This document shows positions 1-8,177 of a DNA stretch of 64,000 nt, one piece after another. The stretch lies in contig CAVQTR010000002.1 in assembly GCA_963716685.1 (NCBI GenBank), forward strand, positions 62,001-126,000. Direction: 5' to 3'. The DNA is from JALYXI01 sp963716685 (GTDB taxonomy: Bacteria > Acidobacteriota > Terriglobia > Bryobacterales > Bryobacteraceae). Made by a program: the position numbers and the translations under genes. The stretch's first letter is position 1. Every line of letters begins with the position of its first letter. The notes beneath the pieces were generated by a model. It had not been told where the DNA came from and did not search any database. It saw only the letters and a list, made by a program, of their open reading frames with translations.

Positions 1-435
1 CTTGACCTGCCCGAGGTCGCGCACGTGGCTGCCGAACTCATCGCGCAGCAGGGCGGATCTTCGCAGATCACGCTGCTCCCCGGCGACTATCACGCCACTG
101 CATTTCCCCAGGGTGTCGATGCGGTTAACTTCTTCGGGATGTTACATCAGGAGTCGCCGGAAGCAATCGAAGCCCTTGCCGCCAAAGCTTTCGAGGCGCT
201 CGAGCCTGGAGGAGTCGTCCATGTCATGGACATGATGACGGACGAAACACATACAAGCCCACAGTTCTCAGCACTTTTTGCACTTACTATGGCCCTCACC
301 ACAACCAATGGCTGGGTTTTCTCTTCGACAGAACTTAAAGGCTGGCTGGAGCGCGCCGGCTTTCAGGACTTCACCGTCAGGCCGTTACCGCCGCCGCTTC
401 CCCACTGGCTGGCCAGCGCCCGCAAACCCGCTTAG
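1..435 (+). CDS. SAM-dependent methyltransferase, C-terminal part (5' truncated)
   Basis: The frame is open from the first base of the window and ends at TAG 433-435, so only the last 144 residues are present. The piece starts with DLPEVAHVA, followed by a Rossmann-type strand order. LEPGGVVHVMDMM fits the post-motif region of class I, O-methyltransferase-like (Methyltransf_2) enzymes, where a leading PGG is followed by a hydrophobic strand. The C-terminal GWLERAGFQDFTVRPLP resembles the last helix and strand of that family. The substrate cannot be told because the dimerisation and substrate domain is outside the window. A promoter for the next gene begins about 60 nt after its stop, so it is probably the end of its own transcript. 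Confidence 0.7.
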   Translation, partial: LDLPEVAHVAAELIAQQGGSSQITLLPGDYHATAFPQGVDAVNFFGMLHQESPEAIEALAAKAFEALEPGGVVHVMDMMTDETHTSPQFSALFALTMALTTTNGWVFSSTELKGWLERAGFQDFTVRPLPPPLPHWLASARKPA

Positions 436-497
436 TGTTGATTTGTGATATACAGAACCCTAACACGTTACGTATTGGTTCAGCTATAACAACGTTA

Positions 498-526
498 TTG
501 ACTGAAATATAGGTCGCCCTTACAAT
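498..526 (+). promoter_or_regulatory. Sigma-70-type promoter for the PEP-CTERM gene
   Basis: TTGACT (498-503), a 17-bp spacer and TACAAT (521-526) match the -35 and -10 consensus well. Initiation near 533 would place the hairpin at 532-550 at the very 5' end of the transcript, 18 nt ahead of the start codon at 568. Assignment is by eye only. Confidence 0.6.
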
Positions 527-531
527 CTACT

Positions 532-550
532 CGGGGTTCTGATAACCCCG
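532..550 (+). other. 5'-leader hairpin
   Basis: CGGGGTT (532-538) and AACCCCG (544-550) form a perfect 7-bp stem with a 5-nt loop. It lies directly downstream of the predicted start of transcription and upstream of the Shine-Dalgarno GGAG (about 560). It may stabilise the mRNA. No T tract follows, so it is not a typical terminator. Confidence 0.4.
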
Positions 551-567
551 TACACCGAAGGAGAGTT

Positions 568-1443
568 ATGTGTCGAGAGAACACGGCAAGCCGCCGCTGG
601 CTTGCTCGGATGAAGGTTGTTCTGCACCTGAGCGCGGGCGTATTGCTCATCGCCGGCATGTCGACCGCACGTGCGGGCACTGTCGATCTGTTTGACTTCG
701 CTTTAAACACCAGTACTAATATCTCGGGGGATTGGGCGGATTTGGGCGCCGCTGATCCTACTCTGCTGCTCAACGCCACGTCCTCGATTTACAACAGTAC
801 CAACTGCTGCAACGATCCCGGCGGATCCACCCCCGGCCTTGGAGCCCTCAGCTATAACTTCCTCGGTGCCCCTGGCTCCTACACCGTCAGCATGTATTTC
901 GATTTTGACGCCGCCAATCCCAACTTCAATGAATATGGCACGGTCCTCGGAGCCGCGGCCGCTCAGGCAGGCATCACCTACGAAATCTTCAACGCGAATT
1001 CCAAAACCAGCAACATCGTGCTCTACGGAGCCACCGGTATCTCCGACACTGAGGTGTATGGCAACGCCGACAACACGAACCATGTGCCCGGCACCACCGA
1101 CAACTTCCTGAATAACTGCGTTGTCGCCGCTGTTTGCAATGCCGATGTCGGCATGGCGCTCACGTATTCCTTTACTCTCGCCACAGGCGAGTATGCCGTT
1201 CTCAGCGCGGTCGCCTCCACTACTGATCCCGGCGGCTTCCGGCTGGAAACCACGCACCCCGTCGACGCCAATAATAGCGTTGCCAGCAACATCTTCCTGA
1301 CAGGAAGCTACTCCATCGATTCCAACCCGCCGCCGCCTCCGCCGCCGCCCGGTACTCCCGAGCCCTCCACCTGGCTGTCCCTGGTCACCGGGCTTTTGTC
1401 TCTCGTCTTCATCAACCGCCGGAAAATCCGGGGCGTCGTCTAA
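568..1443 (+). CDS. PEP-CTERM sorting domain protein
   Basis: A 291-residue secreted protein. The ATG at 568 is preceded by GAAGGAGAG at good spacing; an internal ATG at 610 starts closer to the signal peptide hydrophobic core. After the leader the protein is rich in N, T, G and S, with few charges, as in many extracellular surface proteins. A run of eight prolines (about 255-262) leads into the C-terminal TPEPSTW, a hydrophobic helix and NRRK, the PEP-CTERM signal recognised by exosortase/archaeosortase-type enzymes at the inner membrane. The bulk domain is not recognised. It is followed 20 nt later by another secreted protein with its own SD, so the two may be co-transcribed. Export and anchoring are family knowledge; the biological role is unknown. 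Confidence 0.8.
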   Translation: MCRENTASRRWLARMKVVLHLSAGVLLIAGMSTARAGTVDLFDFALNTSTNISGDWADLGAADPTLLLNATSSIYNSTNCCNDPGGSTPGLGALSYNFLGAPGSYTVSMYFDFDAANPNFNEYGTVLGAAAAQAGITYEIFNANSKTSNIVLYGATGISDTEVYGNADNTNHVPGTTDNFLNNCVVAAVCNADVGMALTYSFTLATGEYAVLSAVASTTDPGGFRLETTHPVDANNSVASNIFLTGSYSIDSNPPPPPPPPGTPEPSTWLSLVTGLLSLVFINRRKIRGVV

Positions 1444-1463
1444 CCGGCCCAACAGGAGGAAGT

Positions 1464-3638
1464 ATGAAACTGATCACTCGCGTTCTCACCGGAGCGGGTT
1501 TCCTGGCCGCTCTGCCTGGCTTTGCGGCTGTTACTGTCAAGACGGTTCCGTGGGATCCGGCTAACCTCACCAGCCCGCACACGGTAGTCGCGGGTAAGAT
1601 CGCCACTCTAACCGCCACCGTCGATCTCGGCGGCTCCACTGACAACTTCACCTATTTCTGGAACTTCGGTGACGGCAGCGCCAATCAGACGCCCCTGCCG
1701 GTGGTCAAGACGGGCACTTCCGCGACGGTCGGCAATGTCTACAACCTGTCTGTAACCCACAACTATCCCGTAACTACCGGGGTCAACTACACCGCCGTCC
1801 TCACCGTTTCTGACGTCACCAATCCCGCGGCCTATACCGGCAACTACTACCTGATCGTCCAGCCCACGTCTCTGGCTTCCAGCGTAAATCAGTCCATCGA
1901 TGCCGGACTCTGGTATCTGCACACCACCATGGATCGCACCACCACGCCCGTCAACAGCTTGCCGGTTCCCATCGGCGGCTGGGATGGAACACTCGGCAAC
2001 GGCTGCGTGGGCACCGGCAACGCCTGCCTGAACTCGCTCGGGCTCGATTCGAATAACGTGCAGGCGTTCGAAGTCAGCGGGCACTATGAGAACGGCCCCG
2101 GGGTCGATCCCTACAGCGACGACGTGGCGCGGGGCCTCGCCCGACTGATGATGTATCTGCTGCCAGCGGCCAACAGCAAAATCTACGGCGCGTATCCCTC
2201 CTACGGTCCCGGCGGATCCAAGACCATTTCCTACAATCCGGCGCTCATGGCGGCCCGCTGCAGCGACGGAACGCAGCCGAACTACACGGCGAAAACCTGC
2301 GCCACAGGCACTTACATCAACTACAATCCGAACGCAACCAGCTGCACCACCGCGCCATCTTCCCCCTGTACCTTCGTCTACGACGGGAACAGCAACAGCC
2401 AGACGCTGACTTTCGCCAACGGTGCCGATGGCGAAGGCGATTTCGGGTATCAGACAGGCATGGTGGTGACGGCCATCGTGGCGTCCCAGAATCCCAATGG
2501 CGTCGCCCGAACCGGTACCGGCGCGGTCGCCGGAATGCCAGCGCTTCCCGGCGTGCTCGGCCAGACCTATCACAACATCGTGCAGGATCTGGTGGACGGA
2601 ATCGGCTACTGCCAGTATTACGGCGATGCCCAGAATTCCGCCGGCTACAACAACGGAGGCGGCTGGGAATACTATTGTTCCGGAACTGTTAATGAGTACT
2701 CAGCTTACGATGACAATTCTCCGTCTCAATGGAATGCCATTGCCCTGATCGCCGCGAACCGGGCCTTCGGTATCGCCATTCCTCCAATTGTCATCGACAC
2801 CAATCAGGTCTGGGTGACCTGGTCTCAGGACACCTCTTCGACGAACAAGGGCCAGTACGGATACAACGAGTGGAATAACCAGCCGTGGGGCCCGTACGCG
2901 GTGACTCCCTCCGGAATGGTCCAGCTCGCCATGGATGGCGTGGGCCGCACTGGAGCTTTGGACCCCGACCAGCGCTGGAATTTGGCCGAAAACTTTTACC
3001 GCAAAAACTTCTGCAACACCGCCACGCTGAATACTGCCACAACCTCGCCTCGCGCCTATACCTACGGTCTGTTTTCGTTCACCAAGGCGATGCTGGAGCA
3101 TGACCCCGGTGGCGTTCTGAATCCCATCACCACCCTGGCCAATCAGCCCGGCAACACCAATCCCATTGATTGGTACGCCGCTCAGGCCAGCGCGGGCGAC
3201 GCCTGCGACGGCGTGGCACAGACCCTCATCTCCCGGCAGAATGCAGCCGGTTACTGGGGTGGAAGCAGCGTCTATTACGACTACCAATATCCCCAAAGTC
3301 AGTTCGAAACCGCCTGGAGTCTCATCATGCTCCAGAAAACTTCGTTCACCCAGTGCGTGAACAACCTGGGCGGCGTCGGCAAAGCCAGCAGCCGCGCCGG
3401 CGGCGCACAGGTCAGCCTCACTTGGTCCGGCATTGGAAGCGCCTCCTCTTACCAGATACAGCGCGCCTCCAACGCCGCTGGCCCCTTCAACAACGTGGGC
3501 AGCACCACGGGACTCGCCTTTGTCGATCAGACCGCCGGTCTGGTCAACGGCAACACATACTCTTACCGGCTGGAGCCGCTCAACGCATCGAGCGTCGGCA
3601 TCTGTACGTCAAACGTCACCTCAATCATGGTTCCGTAA
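1464..3638 (+). CDS. Secreted PKD / terpenoid-cyclase-like toroid / fibronectin III-like protein
   Basis: A 724-residue protein whose ATG follows CAGGAGGAAGT. Residues 1-22 form a signal peptide ending LPGFAA. Residues 25-135 look like a PKD domain (FWNFGDGS near 66-74). Residues about 145-630 contain repeated Gly/Trp/Tyr-rich blocks such as GGGWEYYCSG and AAGYWGGSSVYYDYQ, with QFETAWSLIML, resembling the alpha-alpha toroid of prenyltransferase/squalene-oxidase repeat proteins. The last 85 residues (SYQIQRASNAAGPF, then YSYRLEP) look like a fibronectin type III domain. No membrane anchor follows. An extracellular adhesive or polymer-binding role is an inference; a cyclase activity cannot be claimed because no DxDD motif was seen. 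A terminator-like hairpin follows at 3666. Confidence 0.7.
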   Translation: MKLITRVLTGAGFLAALPGFAAVTVKTVPWDPANLTSPHTVVAGKIATLTATVDLGGSTDNFTYFWNFGDGSANQTPLPVVKTGTSATVGNVYNLSVTHNYPVTTGVNYTAVLTVSDVTNPAAYTGNYYLIVQPTSLASSVNQSIDAGLWYLHTTMDRTTTPVNSLPVPIGGWDGTLGNGCVGTGNACLNSLGLDSNNVQAFEVSGHYENGPGVDPYSDDVARGLARLMMYLLPAANSKIYGAYPSYGPGGSKTISYNPALMAARCSDGTQPNYTAKTCATGTYINYNPNATSCTTAPSSPCTFVYDGNSNSQTLTFANGADGEGDFGYQTGMVVTAIVASQNPNGVARTGTGAVAGMPALPGVLGQTYHNIVQDLVDGIGYCQYYGDAQNSAGYNNGGGWEYYCSGTVNEYSAYDDNSPSQWNAIALIAANRAFGIAIPPIVIDTNQVWVTWSQDTSSTNKGQYGYNEWNNQPWGPYAVTPSGMVQLAMDGVGRTGALDPDQRWNLAENFYRKNFCNTATLNTATTSPRAYTYGLFSFTKAMLEHDPGGVLNPITTLANQPGNTNPIDWYAAQASAGDACDGVAQTLISRQNAAGYWGGSSVYYDYQYPQSQFETAWSLIMLQKTSFTQCVNNLGGVGKASSRAGGAQVSLTWSGIGSASSYQIQRASNAAGPFNNVGSTTGLAFVDQTAGLVNGNTYSYRLEPLNASSVGICTSNVTSIMVP

Positions 3639-3665
3639 GCAGTTCAGGCAGTCGCTTCCGTCGCA

Positions 3666-3707
3666 GACCCTGAAGGCGTGTTCCAAACGCTTTCAGGGTC
3701 TCTTGTT
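3666..3707 (+). terminator. Rho-independent terminator
   Basis: GACCCTGAA (3666-3674) pairs perfectly with TTCAGGGTC (3692-3700), and an inner GCGT pairs with ACGC. The arm is followed by TCTTGTT. It sits 27 nt after the stop of the PKD protein and before the next ATG at 3721, which suggests that the next gene is transcribed at least partly on its own. Confidence 0.7.
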
Positions 3708-3720
3708 AGGCCCCTTGGTT

Positions 3721-5433
3721 ATGAAACTCCATTCCCTTTTGCTCTCCTGCTTTCTCCTCAGCAGCCTCGCTCAGGCGCAGCCCGCCCCGCCTCGCGAACC
3801 GCTCTATATCTTCATCAGTACCAGCGTGGGCGATCATATGAATCACGGCATCACCGAAGAACGCCTGCGCCGCGGCATCGGAGTCATCGAGAAGTATCGC
3901 GCCTCCAGCCCAACCCTGAGCTTTACCGTCTGCTTCTCCGGCGCCATGAGCGATGCGCTCGCCACCGGCAACGCTCAGGACCATCTGCTCGATGAGGTGC
4001 GCGCCGCCATCGCGCACGGTGCCGTCCGCCCCTGTTACGACGGCTCTGATGAACCCACCTACGAGCAGCGTCCCATGCTGGACTTTTCCCAGGCCCGAAA
4101 TTCGGAAGACCGCTGGATGGCCCGCACCGCATCCGCGCAGAAACTGCTCACCGAAGCGCGCGATTCTCAGACCGGCGCCCCCAGGACCGGCGTCACCGGC
4201 GGCCTGAAACGAATGCAGGAAGTCTTCGGCCCCGCTACCCTCATCCGTGGTGTCGTCCTGCAGTTCTCCAATCTTTGGGGCCAGGTCAACGAAGTCGGCA
4301 GCGACAGCGAAATCGTTAACGCCGTCAGGCCGCTGAACCACACCGCCCTCATGATTGGCCTACCCGAAACCGACCTCGCTCATACCAGCGGTAGCCAGTT
4401 CCGCTCCTGGGCCAATGTCTTCGGCAAGGTTATCAGTCCTGATCCCGATTCGTCACCCGAACTCTGGTGGCAGGAAGACGTTCTCCGCTTCTCCGAAACC
4501 AGCCTGATGGACGCCCGCACGTTCCGCGCCGAGGAAGGCGTCGCCAAACTCAAAGCCGTTCTCTCCGGCATGGACCGCTCCCGCGTTCGCATCCTGCACC
4601 TCGAAATCGCTGGCCAGCGAATCTACGTCAAGCCGCCCGTGCCCCCTGCCGGACGCATGGAAATGCCGCTCGCCTGGGCTTACCACCATCCCGAAGATCC
4701 GCTCTTTCCCGCCCGCCTGCGCTATTCCCAGGCGGAAGTGGATGCCCGTTACGGGCAGGAAGACGAAGTCATCCGCTATCTCACTTCCGAATTCTTGCCC
4801 GCCAATCCCGGCAGCCGCTTCGTTTCCGCTCCCGACCTGAAATCCATGGCCAAACCCGGCCTCGATTACGACATCTCCATAAAGGATCTCCGCGCTTCCG
4901 TGAAGAACATGGTCGCGGCCTGGGGCGACAAAACTACCCTCCCCCCTTTCCTGAAAGTAGGCGACCGCTATCTCTCGCTGGCCGATCTCTTCGTCGTCCT
5001 CACCGACTCTCTTGCCCAGAGAAGCCGCACCGGCAAAGATCCCTCTTCTCTACGCCTCACGCGCGTCTTCGGCCCCGTCTCCACCCCGCCGCCCGGCACG
5101 CCCGTGGAAGACGAAGTCACCGTGCAGGCCGTCTTGCGCCTCTGCGCTTCGCTCAACCAGCCTCTGCACGATCAGACCTGGCGCGCGCGTCCCGCCAACA
5201 CGGTTCCCTCACCCGTCACCATCGAAGGGGTCAGCATCACTACAGCCCAGTTCCTCCGTCTTATGGCCGAGGCCCTGCTCGCCTCCGCGCCCGAGACCAA
5301 ACTGCGCATCAAACCGACCGACATGTATGCGGGCAAAGTCATGACCTATTTCACCCGCCGTCTGCCAGCCGATTATGGTGCGCCCTGGACCTACAAGCCC
5401 GCCGTCATCGACGCCTCCGGCTACTCTCGCTAG
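3721..5433 (+). CDS. Secreted protein of unknown function
   Basis: The start is set at ATG 3721, where a clear signal peptide begins (MKLHSLLLSCFLLSSLAQAQ). The same frame is open upstream, but that part overlaps the previous gene and the terminator. The mature protein has about 550 residues and is not recognised. Two C-terminal segments, around LKVGDRYLSLADLFVVL and VTIEGVSITTAQFLRLM, have the same pattern (hydrophobic strand, G, then an aliphatic/aromatic helix) and resemble pseudomurein-binding-type repeats, a weak similarity. The N-terminal part begins PLYIFISTSVGDHMNHG and could be an alpha/beta fold. No catalytic motif can be assigned. It stands alone between a terminator and the DHH gene. 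Confidence 0.6.
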   Translation: MKLHSLLLSCFLLSSLAQAQPAPPREPLYIFISTSVGDHMNHGITEERLRRGIGVIEKYRASSPTLSFTVCFSGAMSDALATGNAQDHLLDEVRAAIAHGAVRPCYDGSDEPTYEQRPMLDFSQARNSEDRWMARTASAQKLLTEARDSQTGAPRTGVTGGLKRMQEVFGPATLIRGVVLQFSNLWGQVNEVGSDSEIVNAVRPLNHTALMIGLPETDLAHTSGSQFRSWANVFGKVISPDPDSSPELWWQEDVLRFSETSLMDARTFRAEEGVAKLKAVLSGMDRSRVRILHLEIAGQRIYVKPPVPPAGRMEMPLAWAYHHPEDPLFPARLRYSQAEVDARYGQEDEVIRYLTSEFLPANPGSRFVSAPDLKSMAKPGLDYDISIKDLRASVKNMVAAWGDKTTLPPFLKVGDRYLSLADLFVVLTDSLAQRSRTGKDPSSLRLTRVFGPVSTPPPGTPVEDEVTVQAVLRLCASLNQPLHDQTWRARPANTVPSPVTIEGVSITTAQFLRLMAEALLASAPETKLRIKPTDMYAGKVMTYFTRRLPADYGAPWTYKPAVIDASGYSR

Positions 5434-5479
5434 ACGCGCGGCGCTAATGCTTTGCGCCTGACCGGTCGATATTCCGTCT

Positions 5480-6433
5480 ATGGATAACGACCGGAAAAAG
5501 TTTAGGCTTCTTACTCGCAGCGATTTCGATGGCCTGGTGTGCGCCATCCTCTTGAAGGATCTCGGCATCCTCGATTCCATCCACTTCGTCCATCCCAAGG
5601 ACGTGCAGGATGGAGTCGTCGCCCTTACCGAAAACGATATCCTCACCAATCTGCCGTGGGCGCCCGGCTGCCACCTCTGCTTCGATCACCACGACAGTGA
5701 GGTCACCCGCACCGGCAATACCTCCCGCCCCAACCACATCCTCGCGCCCGATGCCGATTCCGCCGCCCGCGTCCTCTACGAGTGGTACGGCGGCGCCGCA
5801 GCCTTCCCCGGCATCGACCAAAGCATGCTGCGCGCTGTCGATAAAGCCGATTCCGCCCGCTTCACCCGCGAAGACATTCTCAATCCGCAGGGCTGGGAAC
5901 TGCTGTCGTTCCTCATGGACGCCCGCACCGGTCTCGGCCGCTTCCGCCAGTTCCGCGTCTCCAATTTCGATTTGATGATGGCCATGATCGATTACTGCCG
6001 CGCGCACTCCAGCGAGGAAACGCTCCAGCTTCCCGATGTCCGCGAGCGGGTCGATGTCTATCGCTCGCACCAGGACAAATTCGCCGAGCAGCTGCGGCGG
6101 TGCACCACGGTCTACGGCAATCTGGCCGTGCTCGATCTGCGCGGCGAAGAGGTCATCTACGTCGGCAATCGCTTCATGATTTACGCGCTGTTCCCCCAGT
6201 GCGACATCTCCATGCACGTCCTCTGGGGATTAAAGAAGCAAAACACGGTGCTCGCGATCGGGAAATCCATTCTCAACCGCGGTAACCCCACCGATGTCGG
6301 CGAACTGACTCTCGCGTACGGCGGTGGCGGTCACTCCGCGGCCGGCACGTGTCAGATTCCCAATGACGCAGTGGAGCCCGTCATCCAGCAGATTGTCGAA
6401 CGAATCAACGCCGAGTGCGTTCTGGTAAGCTAG
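5480..6433 (+). CDS. DHH-family phosphoesterase
   Basis: A 317-residue protein with the signature of the DHH superfamily. RSDFDGLVCA near residue 14 carries the first metal-binding aspartates, CFDHHDSE near residue 73 is the DHH motif itself, and GGGGHSAAG near residue 287 is the DHHA1 substrate-binding signature. Family members hydrolyse oligoribonucleotides, cyclic dinucleotide products, pyrophosphate or polyphosphate using two Mn ions; which of these applies cannot be decided from sequence. No signal peptide, so cytoplasmic. Its stop codon overlaps the stop of the convergent mltD gene: both TAG codons lie in the palindrome CTAG at 6430-6433. Confidence 0.8.
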   Translation: MDNDRKKFRLLTRSDFDGLVCAILLKDLGILDSIHFVHPKDVQDGVVALTENDILTNLPWAPGCHLCFDHHDSEVTRTGNTSRPNHILAPDADSAARVLYEWYGGAAAFPGIDQSMLRAVDKADSARFTREDILNPQGWELLSFLMDARTGLGRFRQFRVSNFDLMMAMIDYCRAHSSEETLQLPDVRERVDVYRSHQDKFAEQLRRCTTVYGNLAVLDLRGEEVIYVGNRFMIYALFPQCDISMHVLWGLKKQNTVLAIGKSILNRGNPTDVGELTLAYGGGGHSAAGTCQIPNDAVEPVIQQIVERINAECVLVS

Positions 6434-8019
6434 CGGGCGCGGGCCAGCAGGGCGGCGCTGCTGCGATGCACCGGGCGGCGCTTTGCCGCCGTGGTCTTCG
6501 CATGCTTCGCCGGCATTTCGTTGTGGAAGCTGGCCGGAACCAAGAGGCGGTCGCCCGCCGTCGGCTCGTCCGTCTTCAGCTGATTCGCTTCTGAAATCCG
6601 GCTCACCGTCGAACCATACCGGTGCGCGATCGAAGCCAGCGTATCGCCCAGTTCCACGCGATGCATCCGCCACGCCGCGCGCTGCGGCCCCGGAACGCGT
6701 TCCAGGAAAGAAGTCAGCGTGTCGCCCGAGCCCTTCGGCACGTGTACCGCGTAACCTTCCGGCGCAATATTGGTCAGCAGCGCCGGGTTCAGTTCCTTCA
6801 ACTGCGAAACCGGAGTGTCCGTCAGATCGCCAATCAGCGCCAGGTGCGTCGAAGCCGTCACTTCCACCGTGTCGTATTCCAGCGGAGCCTGCGGCGTCAG
6901 ATCCGTCAGACCGTATTCCGCGGCGTTCTTGGTCATGATCGTCATCGCCAGGATGATCGGCACGTAGTTCGTGGTTTCCGTTGGAATCGCGTGCCGCGCC
7001 CGCAACTCCCAGAAATCCGCATAACCCGTGCGCTCAATACCCTTGCTCACATTGCCCGGCCCGCAGTTATAAGCCGCAATCGCCAGATACCAGTTGCCAA
7101 ATTCCTTGTACAGATCCTTGAGATGCCGTGCCGCCGCGCGTGTCGCCTTTTCCGGGTCCAGCCGGTCGTCTGTATACGCCGTCTGGTTCAAACCGTATTC
7201 GCGCCCCCGGAACTGCACAAACTGCCACATTCCCGTCGCGGCCTTATTCGAAACCGCGCGCGGCAGAAAGCCCGATTCCGCCTGGGCCAGATGAATCAAT
7301 TCCTGCGGCACGCCTTCTTCCGCCAGCACTCGCTGAATCATCGGACGGAACTTGCCCGCCCGCTCGAGCCCCGCTACGATCGTGTTGTGCCCGCGGCCCG
7401 AAAAGTAGTTGATATACCCCAGCACCGCGTCGTTCATCGTCAGCGGCAGCTGCGAAGCCGTCGCTGTCAATTCGCCCTGTACCTTATTCTTTAGGCGCGG
7501 GTCCACCGGAAACGTCATCTGGAGCAGATCTTCCAGTGGAGCCTTCTCAAACTGCGGCTCTTCCGAAGGAGGCGCGGCTGATCCCAGCCCCGCCAGGTCC
7601 AGCCGGTGAATGGAATCGATCAACTGCTCCATCTTCTCTTCATACAGCTGCCGGTCCGACGGATTATCCGACGCCAGCAGCATCAGGTCGATCGCCGCGT
7701 CAAACTCCGCGCGCGCGCGAGCCGTATCCTGCACCTGGTAATATTTTCTTCCCGATTGAAACTTTCCCTCAGCCTGTTGGATCAATAGGTCAGACGGCGT
7801 GGGGCGAAACGGCTGTGCCTTGCTCTCATTGCGAACTACCGACTCCATATAAGACTCGGCGTGAATATCTGTAACGTCCGCCGTGGTGGCGTCACTACCG
7901 GATAGTTCGCTGTCCGTGTCTGAGGTTTGGTAATAAGATTGCTGCGCTAAAAGTGGAGTGACAGGAGTAAGTAGAGCGAAACTGAGGAAACAGGCAACAG
8001 GGTTTCGTAAATAAGCCAT
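6430..8019 (-). CDS. mltD: Membrane-bound lytic murein transglycosylase D-like protein (SLT + LysM)
   Basis: The 529-residue protein begins at ATG 8019, which has AAGGA six bases upstream; the longer open frame to 8061 lacks a Shine-Dalgarno. A signal peptide (MAYLRNPVACFLSFALL) ends in LLAQQ. The central catalytic region contains AESGFLPRAVSNKAATGMWQF, the SLT goose-lysozyme-like motif with its catalytic Glu, followed by AIAAYNCGPGNV. A LysM repeat (VELGDTLASIAHRYGSTVSRI) near the C terminus would bind peptidoglycan. The enzyme would cleave the MurNAc-GlcNAc bond to form anhydromuropeptides in the periplasm. A good promoter lies at 8091-8119. Convergent overlap with the DHH gene. Confidence 0.85.
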   Translation of the reverse strand: MAYLRNPVACFLSFALLTPVTPLLAQQSYYQTSDTDSELSGSDATTADVTDIHAESYMESVVRNESKAQPFRPTPSDLLIQQAEGKFQSGRKYYQVQDTARARAEFDAAIDLMLLASDNPSDRQLYEEKMEQLIDSIHRLDLAGLGSAAPPSEEPQFEKAPLEDLLQMTFPVDPRLKNKVQGELTATASQLPLTMNDAVLGYINYFSGRGHNTIVAGLERAGKFRPMIQRVLAEEGVPQELIHLAQAESGFLPRAVSNKAATGMWQFVQFRGREYGLNQTAYTDDRLDPEKATRAAARHLKDLYKEFGNWYLAIAAYNCGPGNVSKGIERTGYADFWELRARHAIPTETTNYVPIILAMTIMTKNAAEYGLTDLTPQAPLEYDTVEVTASTHLALIGDLTDTPVSQLKELNPALLTNIAPEGYAVHVPKGSGDTLTSFLERVPGPQRAAWRMHRVELGDTLASIAHRYGSTVSRISEANQLKTDEPTAGDRLLVPASFHNEMPAKHAKTTAAKRRPVHRSSAALLARAR

Positions 8020-8090
8020 CCAATGTCCTTGTATGAAGTTGTTGCCCACGGCACCGGCCACGGGACGACTGCGCTCACAGACGAACTCCC

Positions 8091-8119
8091 AGAATACTAA
8101 AATCCATAGACCGGGTCAA
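8091..8119 (-). promoter_or_regulatory. Sigma-70-type promoter for mltD
   Basis: Reading the minus strand, TTGACC (8119-8114) and TATTCT (8096-8091) are separated by 17 bp. Transcription would begin near 8084 and leave a leader of about 65 nt before the ATG at 8019. Confidence 0.55.
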
Positions 8120-8144
8120 CCGGATTGTAACCTAACGATACTGT

Positions 8145-8165
8145 TGTGTGGCATTCCGCCACACA
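8145..8165 (-). terminator. Hairpin downstream of the EF-G-like gene
   Basis: TGTGTGGC (8145-8152) and GCCACACA (8158-8165) form a perfect 8-bp stem with a 5-nt loop, 12 bases after the EF-G-like stop codon. There is no T tract after it on the minus strand, so termination is plausible from position but not shown. Confidence 0.4.
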
Positions 8166-8177
8166 CTCTCTGCTCCT

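Noticed and set aside
1333..1352. Pro-rich codon run as a DNA repeat element
   Set aside because: Eight CCG/CCT codons before a PEP-CTERM anchor are a normal protein linker.
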